Shown: piece by piece, positions 27,501 through 42,323 of the stretch
How positions within the stretch are numbered: position 1 is the first letter of the stretch
Layout of the letters: each line of letters begins with the position of its first letter
Source: Crossaster papposus
Lineage: Eukaryota; Echinodermata; Asteroidea; Velatida; Solasteridae
NCBI GenBank assembly: GCA_037893245.1
Contig: JBAIAA010000434.1
Span: 1 to 64,000, forward strand
Direction of reading: 5' to 3'
Length of the DNA: 64,000 bases
Made by a program: the position numbers and the translations under genes
The notes under the pieces: model-generated
What the model was told of the DNA's origin: nothing
Database searches by the model: none
Seen by the model: the letters and a program-made list of their open reading frames with translations, nothing else

Positions 27501-30262
27501 TACATATTTCTTATGCACACTTCTTTCCCTTTACATATTTCTTATGCACACTTCTTTCCCTTTACATATTTCTTATGCACACTTCTTTCCCTTTACATAT
27601 TTAACTCGAGGGCTTGTCCCGACATCATGTGTTTATTTCTTATGCACACTTCTTTCCCTTTACATATTTCTTATGCACACTTCTTTCCCTTTACATATTT
27701 CTTATGCACACTTCTTTCCCTTTACATATTTCTTATGCACACTTCTTTCCCTTTACATATTTCTTATGCACACTTCTTTCCCTTTACATATTTCTTATGC
27801 ACACTTCTTTCCCTTTACATATTTCTTATGCACACTTCTTTCCCTTTACATATTTCTTATGCACACTTCTTTCCCTTTACATATTTCTTATGCACACTTC
27901 TTTCCCTTTACATATTTCTTATGCACACTTTTTTCCCTTTACATATTTCTTATGCACACTTCTTTCCCTTTACATATTTCTTATGCACACTTCTTTCCCT
28001 TTACATATTTCTTATGCACACTTCTTTCCCTTTACATATGTCTTATGCACACTTCTTTCCCTTTACATATTTCTTATGCACACTTCTTTCCCTTTACATA
28101 TTTCTTATGCACACTTCTTTCCATTTACATATTTCTTATGCACACTACTTTCCCTTTACATATTTCTTATGCACACTTCTTTCCCTTTACATATTTCTTA
28201 TGCACACTTCTTTCCCTTTACATATTTAACTCGAGGGCTTGTCCCGACATCATGTGTTTATTTCTTATGCACACTTCTTTCCCTTTACATATTTCTTATG
28301 CACACTTCTTTCCCTTTACATATTTCTTATGCACACTTCTTTCCCTTTACATATTTCTTATGCACACTTCTTTCCCTTTACATATTTCTTATGCACACTT
28401 CTTTCCCTTTACATATTTCTTATGCACACTTCTTTCCCTTTACATATTTCTTATGCACACTTCTTTCCCTTTACATATTTCTTATGCACACTTCTTTCCC
28501 TTTACATATTTCTTATGCACACTTCTTTCCCTTTACATATTTCTTATGCACACTTCTTTCCCTTTACATATTTCTTATGCACACTTCTTTCCCTTTACAT
28601 ATTTCTTATGCACACTTCTTTCCCTTTACATATTTATTATGCACACTTCTTTCCCTTTACATATTTCTTATGCACACTTCTTTCCCTTTACATATTTCTT
28701 ATGCACACTTCTTTCCCTTTACATATTTAACTCGAGGGCTTGTCCCGACATCATGTGTTTATTTCTTATGCACACTTCTTTCCCTTTACATATTTCTTAT
28801 GCACACTTCTTTCCCTTTACATATTTCTTATGCACACTTCTTTCCCTTTACATATTTCTTATGCACACTTCTTTCCCTTTACATATTTCTTATGCACACT
28901 TCTTTCCCTTTACATATTTCTTATGCACACTTCTATCCCTTTACATATTTCTTATGCACACTTCTTTCCCTTTACATATTTCTTATGCACACTTCTTTCC
29001 CTTTACATATTTCTTATGCACACTTCTTTCCCTTTACATATTTCTTATGCACACTTCTTTCCCTTTACATATTTCTTATGCACACTTCTTTCCCTTTACA
29101 TATTTCTTATGCACACTTCTTTCCCTTTACATATTTCTTATGCACACTTCTTTCCCTTTACATATTTCTTATGCACACTTCTTTCCCTTTACATATTTCT
29201 TATGCACACTTCTTTCCCTTTACATATTTCTTATGCACATTTCTTTCCCTTTACATATTTCTTATGCACACTTCTTTCCCTTTACATATTTCTTATGCAC
29301 ACTTCTTTCCCTTTACATATTTCTTATGCACACTTCTTTCCCTTTACATATTTAACTCGAGGGCTTGTTCCCACATCATGTGTTTATTTCGTATGCACAC
29401 TTCTTTCCCTTTACATATTTCTTATGCGCACTTCTTTCCCTTTACATATTTCTTATGCACACTTCTTTCCCTTTACATATTTCTTATGCACACTTCTTTC
29501 CCTTTACATATTTCTTATGCACACTTCTTTCCCTTTACATATTTCTTATGCACACTTCTTTCCCTTTACATATTTCTTATGCACACTTCTTTCCCTTTAC
29601 ATATTTCTTATGCACACTTCTTTCCCTTTACATATTTCTTATGCACACTTCTTTCCCTTTACATATTTAACTCGAGGGCTTGTCCCGACATCATGTGTTT
29701 ATTTCTTATGCACACTTTTTTCCCTTTACATATTTCTTATGCACACTTCTTTCCCTTTACATATTTCTTATGCACACTTCTTTCCCTTTACATATTTCTT
29801 ATGCACACTTCTTTCCCTTTACATATTTCTTATGCACACTTCTTTCCCTTTACATATTTCTTATGCACACTTCTATCCCTTTACATATTTCTTATGCACA
29901 CTTCTTTCCCTTTACATATTTCTTATGCACACTTCTTTCCCTTTACATATTTCTTATGCACACTTCTTTCCCTTTACATATTTCTTATGCACACTTCTTT
30001 CCCTTTACATATTTCTTATGCACACTTCTTTCCCTTTACATATTTCTTATGCACACTTCTTTCCCTTTACATATTTCTTATGCACACTTCTTTCCCTTTA
30101 CATATTTCTTATGCACACTTCTTTCCCTTTACATATTTCTTATGCACATTTCTTTCCCTTTAAATATTTCTTATGCACACTTCTTTCCCTTTACATATTT
30201 CTTATGCACACTTCTTTCCCTTTACATATTTCTTATGCACACTTCTTTCCCTTTACATATTT
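24542..30262 (+). repeat. Mixed A/B block with several sister modules
   Basis: Spacer starts and types: 24542 B, 24795 B, 25605 A, 26044 B, 27071 A, 27603 B, 28228 B, 28729 B, 29354 A, 29669 B; units after them 7, 25, 13, 32, 16, 19, 15, 19, 9, 18. The type-A spacers at 25605 and 27071 are both preceded at 15 bp by T to C (CTTCTTCCCC), marking them as copies. Modules starting at 28729 and 29669 both have CTTCTATCCC at +206 and CACATTTC 114 bp before the next A spacer, differing by one unit. One-base deletions at about 25214 (CACTCTTTCC) and 26235 (TTTCTATGC) make their intervals 1 bp short of 36 + 31n. Confidence 0.88.
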
Positions 30263-31574
30263 AACTCGAGGGCTTGTTCCCACATCATGTGTTTATTTCT
30301 TATGCACACTTCTTTCCCTTTACATATTTCTTATGCACACTTCTTTCCCTTTACATATTTCTTATGCACACTTCTTTCCCTTTACATATTTCTTATGCAC
30401 ACTTCTTTCCCTTTACATATTTCTTATGCACACTTCTTTCCCTTTACATATTTCTTATGCACACCTCTTTCCCTTTACATATTTCTTATGCACACTTCTT
30501 TCCCTTTACATATTTCTTATGCACACTTCTTTCCCTTTACATATTTCTTATGCACACTTCTTTCCCTTTACATATTTCTTATGCACACTTCTTTCCCTTT
30601 ACATATTTCTTATGCACACTTCTTTCCCTTTACATATTTCTTATGCACACTTCTTTCCCTTTACATATTTCTTATGCACACTTCTTTCCCTTTACATATT
30701 TCGTATGCACACTTCTTTCCCTTTACATATTTCTTATGCACACTTCTTTCCCTTTACATATTTCTTATGCACACTTCTTTCCCTTTACATATTTCTTATG
30801 CACACTTCTTTCCCTTTACATATTTCTTATGCACACTTCTTTCCCTTTACATATTTCGTATGCACACTTCTTTCCCTTTACATATTTCTTATGCACACTT
30901 CTTTCCCTTTACATATTTCTTATGCACAATTCTTTCCCTTTACATATGTCTTATGCACACTTTTTTCCCTTTACATATTTCTTATGCACACTTCTTTCCC
31001 TTTACATATTTATTATGCACACTTCTTTCCCTTTACATATTTCTTATGCACACTTCTTTCCCTTTACATATTTAACTCGAGGGCTTGTTCCCACATCATG
31101 TGTTTATTTCTTATGCACACTTCTTTCCCTTTACATATTTCTTATGCACACTTCTTTCCCTTTACATATTTCTTATGCACACTTCTTTCCCTTTACATAT
31201 TTCTTATGCACACTTCTTTCCCTTTACATATTTCTTATGCACACTTCTTTCCCTTTACATATTTCTTATGCACACTTCTTTCCCTTTACATATTTCTTAT
31301 GCACACTTCTTTCCCTTTACATATTTCTTATGCACACTTCTTTCCCTTTACATATTTCTTATGCTCACTTCTTTCCCTTTACATATTTCTTATGCACACT
31401 TATTTCCCTTTACATATTTCTTATGCACACTTCTTTCCCTTTACATATTTCTTATGCACACTTCTTTCCCTTTACATATTTCTTATGCACACTTCTTTCC
31501 CTTTACATATTTCTTATGCACACTTCTTTCCCTTTACATATTTCTTATGCACACTTCTTTCCCTTTACATGTTT
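30263..31574 (+). repeat. Module A-25-A-15 leading into type C, copy 1
   Basis: Type-A spacers at 30263 and 31074. Markers relative to 30263: CACACCTC at +202, TCGTATG at +440, ATATGTC at +685. All three recur at the same offsets from the spacer at 44473, as does the order A-25-A-15-C, so 30263-31574 and 44473-45784 are duplicates 14,210 bp apart. ATGCTCAC lies at 31365, 210 bp before the type-C spacer that follows; the second copy lacks it. Confidence 0.92.
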
Positions 31575-31610
31575 AACTCGAGGGCTTATCCCGACATCAT
31601 GTGTTTATTT
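31575..31610 (+). repeat. Type-C spacer 1
   Basis: Reads CTTATCCCGACATC (G to A relative to type B) and is preceded by ACATGTTT, G at 31571. Downstream markers: TTTTGTATG at +98, CACATTTC at +232, GCACCCTTC at +417. It opens the B/C domain. Confidence 0.95.
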
Positions 31611-33449
31611 CTTATGCACACTTCTTTCCCTTTACATATTTCTTATGCACACTTCTTTCCCTTTACATATTTTGTATGCACACTTCTTTCCCTTTACATA
31701 TTTCTTATGCACACTTCTTTCCCTTTACATATTTTTTATGCACACTTCTTTCCCTTTACATATTTCTTATGCACACTTCTTTCCCTTTACATATTTCTTA
31801 TGCACATTTCTTTCCCTTTACATATTTCTTATGCACACTTCTTTCCCTTTACATATTTCTTATGCACACTTCTTTCCCTTTACATATTTCTTATGCACAC
31901 TTCTTTCCCTTTACATATTTCTTATGCACACTTCTTTCCCTTTACATATTTCTTATGCACACTTCTTTCCCTTTACATATTTCTTATGCACCCTTCTTTC
32001 CCTTTACATATTTCTTATGCACACTTCTTTCCCTTTACATATTTCTTATGCACACTTCTTTCCCTTTACATATTTCTTATGCACACTTCTTTCCCTTTAC
32101 ATATTTCTTATGCACACTTCTTTCCCTTTACATATTTCTTATGCACACTTCTTTCCCTTTACATATTTCTTATGCACACTTCTTTCCCTTTACATATTTC
32201 TTATGCACACTTCTTTCCCTTTACATATTTCTTATGCACACTTCTTTCCCTTTACATATTTCTTATGCACACTTCTTTCCCTTTACATATTTCTTATGCA
32301 CACTTCTTTCCCTTTACATATTTAACTCGAGGGCTTGTCCCGACATCATGTGTTTATTTCTTATGCACACTTCTTTCCCTTTACATATTTCTTATGCACA
32401 CTTCTTTCCCTTTACATATTTCTTATGCACACTTCTTTCCCTTTACATATTTCTTATGCACACTTCTTTCCCTTTACATATTTCTTATGCACACTTCTTT
32501 CCCTTTACATATTTCTTATGCACACTTCTTTCCCTTTACATATTTCTTATGCACACTTCTTTCCCTTTACATATTTTTTATGCACACTTCTTTCCCTTTA
32601 CATATTTCTTATGCACACTTCTTTCCCTTTACATATTTCTTGTGCACACTTCTTTCCCTTTACATATTTCTTATGCACACTTCTTTCCCTTTACATATTT
32701 CTTATGCACACTTCTTTCCCTTTACATATTTCTTATGCACACTTCTTTCCCTTTACATATTTCTTATGCACACTTCTTTCCCTTTACATATTTCTTATGC
32801 ACACTTCTTTCCCTTTACATATTTCTTATGCACACTTCTTTCCCTTTACATATTTCTTATGCACACTTCTTTCCCTTTACATATTTCTTATGCACACTTC
32901 TTTCTCTTTACATATTTAACTCGAGGGCTTGTCCCGACATCATGTGTTTATTTCTTATGCACACTTCTTTCCCTTTACATATTTCTTATGCACACTTCTT
33001 TCCCTTTACATATTTCTTATGCACACTTCTTTCCCTTTACATATTTCTTATGCACACTTCTTTCCCTTTACATATTTCTTATGCACACTTCTTTCCCTTT
33101 ACATATTTCTTATGCACACTTCTTTCCCTTTACATATTTCTTATGCACACTTCTTTCCCTTTACATATTTCTTATGCACACTTCTTTCCCTTTACATATT
33201 TCTTATGCACACTTCTTTCCCTTTACATATTTCTTATGCTCACTTCTTTCCCTTTACATATTTCTTATGCACACTTCTTTCCCTTTACATATTTCTTATG
33301 CACACTTCTTTCCCTTTACATATTTCTTATGCACACTTCTTTCCCTTTACATATTTCTTATGCACACTTCTTTCCCTTTACATATTTCTTATGCACACTT
33401 CTTTCCCTTTACATATTTCTTATGCACACTTCTTTCCCTTTACATGTTT

Positions 33450-33485
33450 AACTCGAGGGCTTATCCCGACATCATGTGTTTATTT
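33450..33485 (+). repeat. Type-C spacer 2
   Basis: Type C with upstream ACATG. ATGCTCAC T at 33240 (-210), TTTTTTATG at +98, CACATTTC at +232. It is 1,875 bp after type-C spacer 1. Confidence 0.95.
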
Positions 33486-35386
33486 CTTATGCACACTTCT
33501 TTCCCTTTACATATTTCTTATGCACACTTCTTTCCCTTTACATATTTTTTATGCACACTTCTTTCCCTTTACATATTTCTTATGCACACTTCTTTCCCTT
33601 TACATATTTCTTATGCACACTTCTTTCCCTTTACATATTTCTTATGCACACTTCTTTCCCTTTACATATTTCTTATGCACATTTCTTTCCCTTTACATAT
33701 TTCTTATGCACACTTCTTTCCCTTTACATATTTCTTATGCACACTTCTTTCCCTTTACATATTTCTTATGCACACTTCTTTCCCTTTACATATTTCTTAT
33801 GCACACTTCTTTCCCTTTACATATTTCTTATGCACACTTCTTTCCCTTTACATATTTTTTATGCACACTTCTTTCCCTTTACATATTTCTTATGCACACT
33901 TCTTTCCCTTTACATATTTCTTGTGCACACTTCTTTCCCTTTACATATTTCTTATGCACACTTCTTTCCCTTTACATATTTCTTATGCACACTTCTTTCC
34001 CTTTACATATTTCTTATGCACACTTCTTTCCCTTTACATATTTCTTATGCACACTTCTTTCCCTTTACATATTTCTTATGCACACTTCTTTCCCTTTACA
34101 TATTTCTTATGCACACTTCTTTCCCTTTACATATTTCTTATGCACACTTCTTTCCCTTTACATATTTCTTATGCACACTTCTTTCCCTTTACATATTTCT
34201 TATGCACACTTCTTTCCCTTTACATATTTAACTCGAGGGCTTGTCCCGACATCATGTGTTTATTTCTTATGCACACTTCTTTCCCTTTACATATTTCTTA
34301 TGCACACTTCTTTCCCTTTACATATTTCTTATGCACACTTCTTTCCCTTTACATATTTCTTATGCACACTTCTTTCCCTTTACATATTTCTTATGCACAC
34401 TTCTTTCCCTTTACATATTTCTTATGCACACTTCTTTCCCTTTACATATTTCTTATGCACACTTCTTTCCCTTTACATATTTTTTATGCACACTTCTTTC
34501 CCTTTACATATTTCTTATGCACACTTCTTTCCCTTTACATATTTCTTGTGCACACTTCTTTCCCTTTACATATTTCTTATGCACACTTCTTTCCCTTTAC
34601 ATATTTCTTATGCACACTTCTTTCCCTTTACATATTTCTTATGCACACTTCTTTCCCTTTACATATTTCTTATGCACACTTCTTTCCCTTTACATATTTC
34701 TTATGCACACTTCTTTCCCTTTACATATTTCTTATGCACACTTCTTTCCCTTTACATATTTCTTATGCACACTTCTTTCCCTTTACATATTTCTTATGCA
34801 CACTTCTTTCTCTTTACATATTTAACTCGAGGGCTTGTCCCGACATCATGTGTTTATTTCTTATGCACACTTCTTTCCCTTTACATATTTCTTATGCACA
34901 CTTCTTTCCCTTTACATATTTCTTATGCACACTTCTTTCCCTTTACATATTTCTTATGCACACTTCTTTCCCTTTACATATTTCTTATGCACACTTCTTT
35001 CCCTTTACATATTTCTTATGCACACTTCTATCCCTTTACATATTTCTTATGCACACTTCTTTCCCTTTACATATTTCTTATGCACACTTCTTTCCCTTTA
35101 CATATTTCTTATGCACACTTCTTTCCCTTTACATATTTCTTATGCACACTTCTTTCCCTTTACATATTTCTTATGCTCACTTCTTTCCCTTTACATATTT
35201 CTTATGCACACTTCTTTCCCTTTACATATTTCTTATGCACACTTCTTTCCCTTTACATATTTCTTATGCACACTTCTTTCCCTTTACATATTTCTTATGC
35301 ACACTTCTTTCCCTTTACATATTTCTTATGCACACTTCTTTCCCTTTACATATTTCTTATGCACACTTCTTTCCCTTTACATGTTT

Positions 35387-35422
35387 AACTCGAGGGCTTA
35401 TCCCGACATCATGTGTTTATTT
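35387..35422 (+). repeat. Type-C spacer 3
   Basis: Type C with upstream ACATG. Marker T at 35177 (-210), TTTTTTATG at +98, CACATTTC at +232. It is 1,937 bp after spacer 2 and is followed by a B-17-C interval without the usual second B spacer. Confidence 0.95.
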
Positions 35423-36698
35423 CTTATGCACACTTCTTTCCCTTTACATATTTCTTATGCACACTTCTTTCCCTTTACATATTTTTTATGCACACTTCTT
35501 TCCCTTTACATATTTCTTATGCACACTTCTTTCCCTTTACATATTTCTTATGCACACTTCTTTCCCTTTACATATTTCTTATGCACACTTCTTTCCCTTT
35601 ACATATTTCTTATGCACATTTCTTTCCCTTTACATATTTCTTATGCACACTTCTTTCCCTTTACATATTTCTTATGCACACTTCTTTCCCTTTACATATT
35701 TCTTATGCACACTTCTTTCCCTTTACATATTTCTTATGCACACTTCTTTCCCTTTACATATGTCTTATGCACACTTCTTTCCCTTTACATATTTTTTATG
35801 CACACTTCTTTCCCTTTACATATTTCTTATGCACACTTCTTTCCCTTTACATATTTCTTGTGCACACTTCTTTCCCTTTACATATTTCTTATGCACACTT
35901 CTTTCCCTTTACATATTTCTTATGCACACTTCTTTCCCTTTACATATTTCTTATGCACACTTCTTTCCCTTTACATATTTCTTATGCACACTTCTTTCCC
36001 TTTACATATTTCTTATGCACACTTCTTTCCCTTTACATATTTCTTATGCACACTTCTTTCCCTTTACATATTTCTTATGCACACTTCTTTCCCTTTACAT
36101 ATTTCTTATGCACACTTCTTTCCCTTTACATATTTAACTCGAGGGCTTGTCCCGACATCATGTGTTTATTTCTTATGCACACTTCTTTCCCTTTACATAT
36201 TTCTTATGCACACTTCTTTCCCTTTACATATTTCTTATGCACACTTCTTTCCCTTTACATATTTCTTATGCACACTTCTTTCCCTTTACATATTTCTTAT
36301 GCACACTTCTTTCCCTTTACATATTTCTTATGCACACTTCTATCCCTTTACATATTTCTTATGCACACTTCTTTCCCTTTACATATTTCTTATGCACACT
36401 TCTTTCCCTTTACATATTTCTTATGCACACTTCTTTCCCTTTACATATTTCTTATGCACACTTCTTTCCCTTTACATATTTCTTATGCTCACTTCTTTCC
36501 CTTTACATATTTCTTATGCACACTTCTTTCCCTTTACATATTTCTTATGCACACTTCTTTCCCTTTACATATTTCTTATGCACACTTCTTTCCCTTTACA
36601 TATTTCTTATGCACACTTCTTTCCCTTTACATATTTCTTATGCACACTTCTTTCCCTTTACATATTTCTTATGCACACTTCTTTCCCTTTACATGTTT

Positions 36699-36734
36699 AA
36701 CTCGAGGGCTTATCCCGACATCATGTGTTTATTT
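36699..36734 (+). repeat. Type-C spacer 4, start of the 3,497-bp duplication
   Basis: Type C with upstream ACATG. Marker T at 36489 (-210); TTTTTTATG at +98, CACATTTC at +232. GCACCCTTC is at +634, which is the usual +417 plus exactly seven units. Confidence 0.95.
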
Positions 36735-38790
36735 CTTATGCACACTTCTTTCCCTTTACATATTTCTTATGCACACTTCTTTCCCTTTACATATTTTTTA
36801 TGCACACTTCTTTCCCTTTACATATTTCTTATGCACACTTCTTTCCCTTTACATATTTCTTATGCACACTTCTTTCCCTTTACATATTTCTTATGCACAC
36901 TTCTTTCCCTTTACATATTTCTTATGCACATTTCTTTCCCTTTACATATTTCTTATGCACACTTCTTTCCCTTTACATATTTCTTATGCACACTTCTTTC
37001 CCTTTACATATTTCTTATGCACACTTCTTTCCCTTTACATATTTCTTATGCACACTTCTTTCCCTTTACATATTTCTTATGCACACTTCTTTCCCTTTAC
37101 ATATTTCTTATGCACACTTCTTTCCCTTTACATATTTCTTATGCACACTTCTTTCCCTTTACATATTTCTTATGCACACTTCTTTCCCTTTACATATTTC
37201 TTATGCACACTTCTTTCCCTTTACATATTTCTTATGCACACTTCTTTCCCTTTACATATTTCTTATGCACACTTCTTTCCCTTTACATATTTCTTATGCA
37301 CACTTCTTTCCCTTTACATATTTCTTATGCACCCTTCTTTCCCTTTACATATTTCTTATGCACACTTCTTTCCCTTTACATATTTCTTATGCACACTTCT
37401 TTCCCTTTACATATTTCTTATGCACACTTCTTTCCCTTTACATATTTCTTATGCACACTTCTTTCCCTTTACATATTTCTTATGCACACTTCTTTCCCTT
37501 TACATATTTCTTATGCACACTTCTTTCCCTTTACATATTTCTTATGCACACTTCTTTCCCTTTACATATTTCTTATGCACACTTCTTTCCCTTTACATAT
37601 TTCTTATGCACACTTCTTTCCCTTTACATATTTAACTCGAGGGCTTGTCCCGACATCATGTGTTTATTTCTTATGCACACTTCTTTCCCTTTACATATTT
37701 CTTATGCACACTTCTTTCCCTTTACATATTTCTTATGCACACTTCTTTCCCTTTACATATTTCTTATGCACACTTCTTTCCCTTTACATATTTCTTATGC
37801 ACACTTCTTTCCCTTTACATATTTCTTATGCACACTTCTTTCCCTTTACATATTTCTTATGCACACTTCTTTCCCTTTACATATTTTGTATGCACACTTC
37901 TTTCCCTTTACATATTTCTTATGCACACTTCTTTCCCTTTACATATTTCTTGTGCACACTTCTTTCCCTTTACATATTTCTTATGCACACTTCTTTCCCT
38001 TTACATATTTCTTATGCACACTTCTTTCCCTTTACATATTTCTTATGCACACTTCTTTCCCTTTACATATTTCTTATGCACACTTCTTTCCCTTTACATA
38101 TTTCTTATGCACACTTCTTTCCCTTTACATATTTCTTATGCACACTTCTTTCCCTTTACATATTTCTTATGCACACTTCTTTCCCTTTACATATTTCTTA
38201 TGCACACTTCTTTCCCTTTACATATTTAACTCGAGGGCTTGTCCCGACATCATGTGTTTATTTCTTATGCACACTTCTTTCCCTTTACATATTTCTTATG
38301 CACACTTCTTTCCCTTTACATATTTCTTATGCACACTTCTTTCCCTTTACATATTTCTTATGCACACTTCTTTCCCTTTACATATTTCTTATGCACACTT
38401 CTTTCCCTTTACATATTTCTTATGCACACTTCTATCCCTTTACATATTTCTTATGCACACTTCTTTCCCTTTACATATTTCTTATGCACACTTCTTTCCC
38501 TTTACATATTTCTTATGCACACTTCTTTCCCTTTACATATTTCTTATGCACACTTCTTTCCCTTTACATATTTCTTATGCTCACTTCTTTCCCTTTACAT
38601 ATTTCTTATGCACACTTCTTTCCCTTTACATATTTCTTATGCACACTTCTTTCCCTTTACATATTTCTTATGCACACTTCTTTCCCTTTACATATTTCTT
38701 ATGCACACTTCTTTCCCTTTACATATTTCTTATGCACACTTCTTTCCCTTTACATATTTCTTATGCACACTTCTTTCCCTTTACATGTTT

Positions 38791-38826
38791 AACTCGAGGG
38801 CTTATCCCGACATCATGTGTTTATTT
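38791..38826 (+). repeat. Type-C spacer 5
   Basis: Type C with upstream ACATG. Marker T at 38581 (-210), TTTTTTATG at +98, CACATTTC at +232, GCACCCTTC at +417. Confidence 0.95.
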
Positions 38827-40195
38827 CTTATGCACACTTCTTTCCCTTTACATATTTCTTATGCACACTTCTTTCCCTTTACATATTTTTTATGCACACT
38901 TCTTTCCCTTTACATATTTCTTATGCACACTTCTTTCCCTTTACATATTTCTTATGCACACTTCTTTCCCTTTACATATTTCTTATGCACACTTCTTTCC
39001 CTTTACATATTTCTTATGCACATTTCTTTCCCTTTACATATTTCTTATGCACACTTCTTTCCCTTTACATATTTCTTATGCACACTTCTTTCCCTTTACA
39101 TATTTCTTATGCACACTTCTTTCCCTTTACATATTTCTTATGCACACTTCTTTCCCTTTACATATTTCTTATGCACACTTCTTTCCCTTTACATATTTCT
39201 TATGCACCCTTCTTTCCCTTTACATATTTCTTATGCACACTTCTTTCCCTTTACATATTTCTTATGCACACTTCTTTCCCTTTACATATTTCTTATGCAC
39301 ACTTCTTTCCCTTTACATATTTCTTATGCACACTTCTTTCCCTTTACATATTTCTTATGCACACTTCTTTCCCTTTACATATTTCTTATGCACACTTCTT
39401 TCCCTTTACATATTTCTTATGCACACTTCTTTCCCTTTACATATTTCTTATGCACACTTCTTTCCCTTTACATATTTCTTATGCACACTTCTTTCCCTTT
39501 ACATATTTAACTCGAGGGCTTGTCCCGACATCATGTGTTTATTTCTTATGCACACTTCTTTCCCTTTACATATTTCTTATGCACACTTCTTTCCCTTTAC
39601 ATATTTCTTATGCACACTTCTTTCCCTTTACATATTTCTTATGCACACTTCTTTCCCTTTACATATTTCTTATGCACACTTCTTTCCCTTTACATATTTC
39701 TTATGCACACTTCTTTCCCTTTACATATTTCTTATGCACACTTCTTTCCCTTTACATATTTCTTATGCACACTTCTTTCCCTTTACATATTTCTTATGCA
39801 CACTTCTTTCCCTTTACATATTTCTTATGCACACTTCTATCCCTTTACATATTTCTTATGCACACTTCTTTCCCTTTACATATTTCTTATGCACACTTCT
39901 TTCCCTTTACATATTTCTTATGCACACTTCTTTCCCTTTACATATTTCTTATGCACACTTCTTTCCCTTTACATATTTCTTATGCTCACTTCTTTCCCTT
40001 TACATATTTCTTATGCACACTTCTTTCCCTTTACATATTTCTTATGCACACTTCTTTCCCTTTACATATTTCTTATGCACACTTCTTTCCCTTTACATAT
40101 TTCTTATGCACACTTCTTTCCCTTTACATATTTCTTATGCACACTTCTTTCCCTTTACATATTTCTTATGCACACTTCTTTCCCTTTACATGTTT

Positions 40196-40231
40196 AACTC
40201 GAGGGCTTATCCCGACATCATGTGTTTATTT
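40196..40231 (+). repeat. Type-C spacer 6
   Basis: Type C with upstream ACATG. Marker T at 39986 (-210), TTTTTTATG at +98, CACATTTC at +232, GCACCCTTC at +634. Confidence 0.95.
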
Positions 40232-42287
40232 CTTATGCACACTTCTTTCCCTTTACATATTTCTTATGCACACTTCTTTCCCTTTACATATTTTTTATGC
40301 ACACTTCTTTCCCTTTACATATTTCTTATGCACACTTCTTTCCCTTTACATATTTCTTATGCACACTTCTTTCCCTTTACATATTTCTTATGCACACTTC
40401 TTTCCCTTTACATATTTCTTATGCACATTTCTTTCCCTTTACATATTTCTTATGCACACTTCTTTCCCTTTACATATTTCTTATGCACACTTCTTTCCCT
40501 TTACATATATCTTATGCACACTTCTTTCCCTTTACATATTTCTTATGCACACTTCTTTCCCTTTACATATTTCTTATGCACACTTCTTTCCCTTTACATA
40601 TTTCTTAAGCACACTTCTTTCCCTTTACATATTTCTTATGCACACTTCTTTCCCTTTACATATTTCTTATGCACACTTCTTTCCCTTTACATATTTCTTA
40701 TGCACACTTCTTTCCCTTTACATATTTCTTATGCACACTTCTTTCCCTTTACATATTTCTTATGCACACTTCTTTCCCTTTACATATTTCTTATGCACAC
40801 TTCTTTCCCTTTACATATTTCTTATGCACCCTTCTTTCCCTTTACATATTTCTTATGCACACTTCTTTCCCTTTACATATTTCTTATGCACACTTCTTTC
40901 CCTTTACATATTTCTTATGCACACTTCTTTCCCTTTACATATTTCTTATGCACACTTCTTTCCCTTTACATATTTCTTATGCACACTTCTTTCCCTTTAC
41001 ATATTTCTTATGCACACTTCTTTCCCTTTACATATTTCTTATGCACACTTCTTTCCCTTTACATATTTCTTATGCACACTTCTTTCCCTTTACATATTTC
41101 TTATGCACACTTCTTTCCCTTTACATATTTAACTCGAGGGCTTGTCCCGACATCATGTGTTTATTTCTTATGCACACTTCTTTCCCTTTACATATTTCTT
41201 ATGCACACTTCTTTCCCTTTACATATTTCTTATGCACACTTCTTTCCCTTTACATATTTCTTATGCACACTTCTTTCCCTTTACATATTTCTTATGCACA
41301 CTTCTTTCCCTTTACATATTTCTTATGCACACTTCTTTCCCTTTACATATTTCTTATGCACACTTCTTTCCCTTTACATATTTTTTATGCACACTTCTTT
41401 CCCTTTACATATTTCTTATGCACACTTCTTTCCCTTTACATATTTCTTGTGCACACTTCTTTCCCTTTACATATTTCTTATGCACACTTCTTTCCCTTTA
41501 CATATTTCTTATGCACACTTCTTTCCCTTTACATATTTCTTATGCACACTTCTTTCCCTTTACATATTTCTTATGCACACTTCTTTCCCTTTACATATTT
41601 CTTATGCACACTTCTTTCCCTTTACATATTTCTTATGCACACTTCTTTCCCTTTACATATTTCTTATGCACACTTCTTTCCCTTTACATATTTCTTATGC
41701 ACACTTCTTTCCCTTTACATATTTAACTCGAGGGCTTGTCCCGACATCATGTGTTTATTTCTTATGCACACTTCTTTCCCTTTACATATTTCTTATGCAC
41801 ACTTCTTTCCCTTTACATATTTCTTATGCACACTTCTTTCCCTTTACATATTTCTTATGCACACTTCTTTCCCTTTACATATTTCTTATGCACACTTCTT
41901 TCCCTTTACATATTTCTTATGCACACTTCTATCCCTTTACATATTTCTTATGCACACTTCTTTCCCTTTACATATTTCTTATGCACACTTCTTTCCCTTT
42001 ACATATTTCTTATGCACACTTCTTTCCCTTTACATATTTCTTATGCACACTTCTTTCCCTTTACATATTTCTTATGCTCACTTCTTTCCCTTTACATATT
42101 TCTTATGCACACTTCTTTCCCTTTACATATTTCTTATGCACACTTCTTTCCCTTTACATATTTCTTATGCACACTTCTTTCCCTTTACATATTTCTTATG
42201 CACACTTCTTTCCCTTTACATATTTCTTATGCACACTTCTTTCCCTTTACATATTTCTTATGCACACTTCTTTCCTTTTACATGTTT

Positions 42288-42323
42288 AACTCGAGGGCTT
42301 ATCCCGACATCATGTGTTTATTT
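42288..42323 (+). repeat. Type-C spacer 7
   Basis: Type C with upstream ACATG. Marker T at 42078 (-210); TTTTGTATG at +98 as in spacer 1; CACATTTC at +232; GCACCCTTC at +417. Confidence 0.95.

Larger units (their letters stand above)
36699..40195 (+). repeat. Large tandem duplication, copy 1 (C-29-B-18-B-17-C-22-B-21)
   Basis: The spacing series 29, 18, 17, 22 and the spacer types C, B, B, C, B are repeated exactly from 40196. GCACCCTTC is at +634 from the leading C in both copies, a seven-unit insertion not seen in the other C modules, so these two are each other's closest relatives. Copy 1 has TTTTGTATG at 37887-37888 where copy 2 has TTTTTTATG, showing some divergence since duplication. 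Confidence 0.92.
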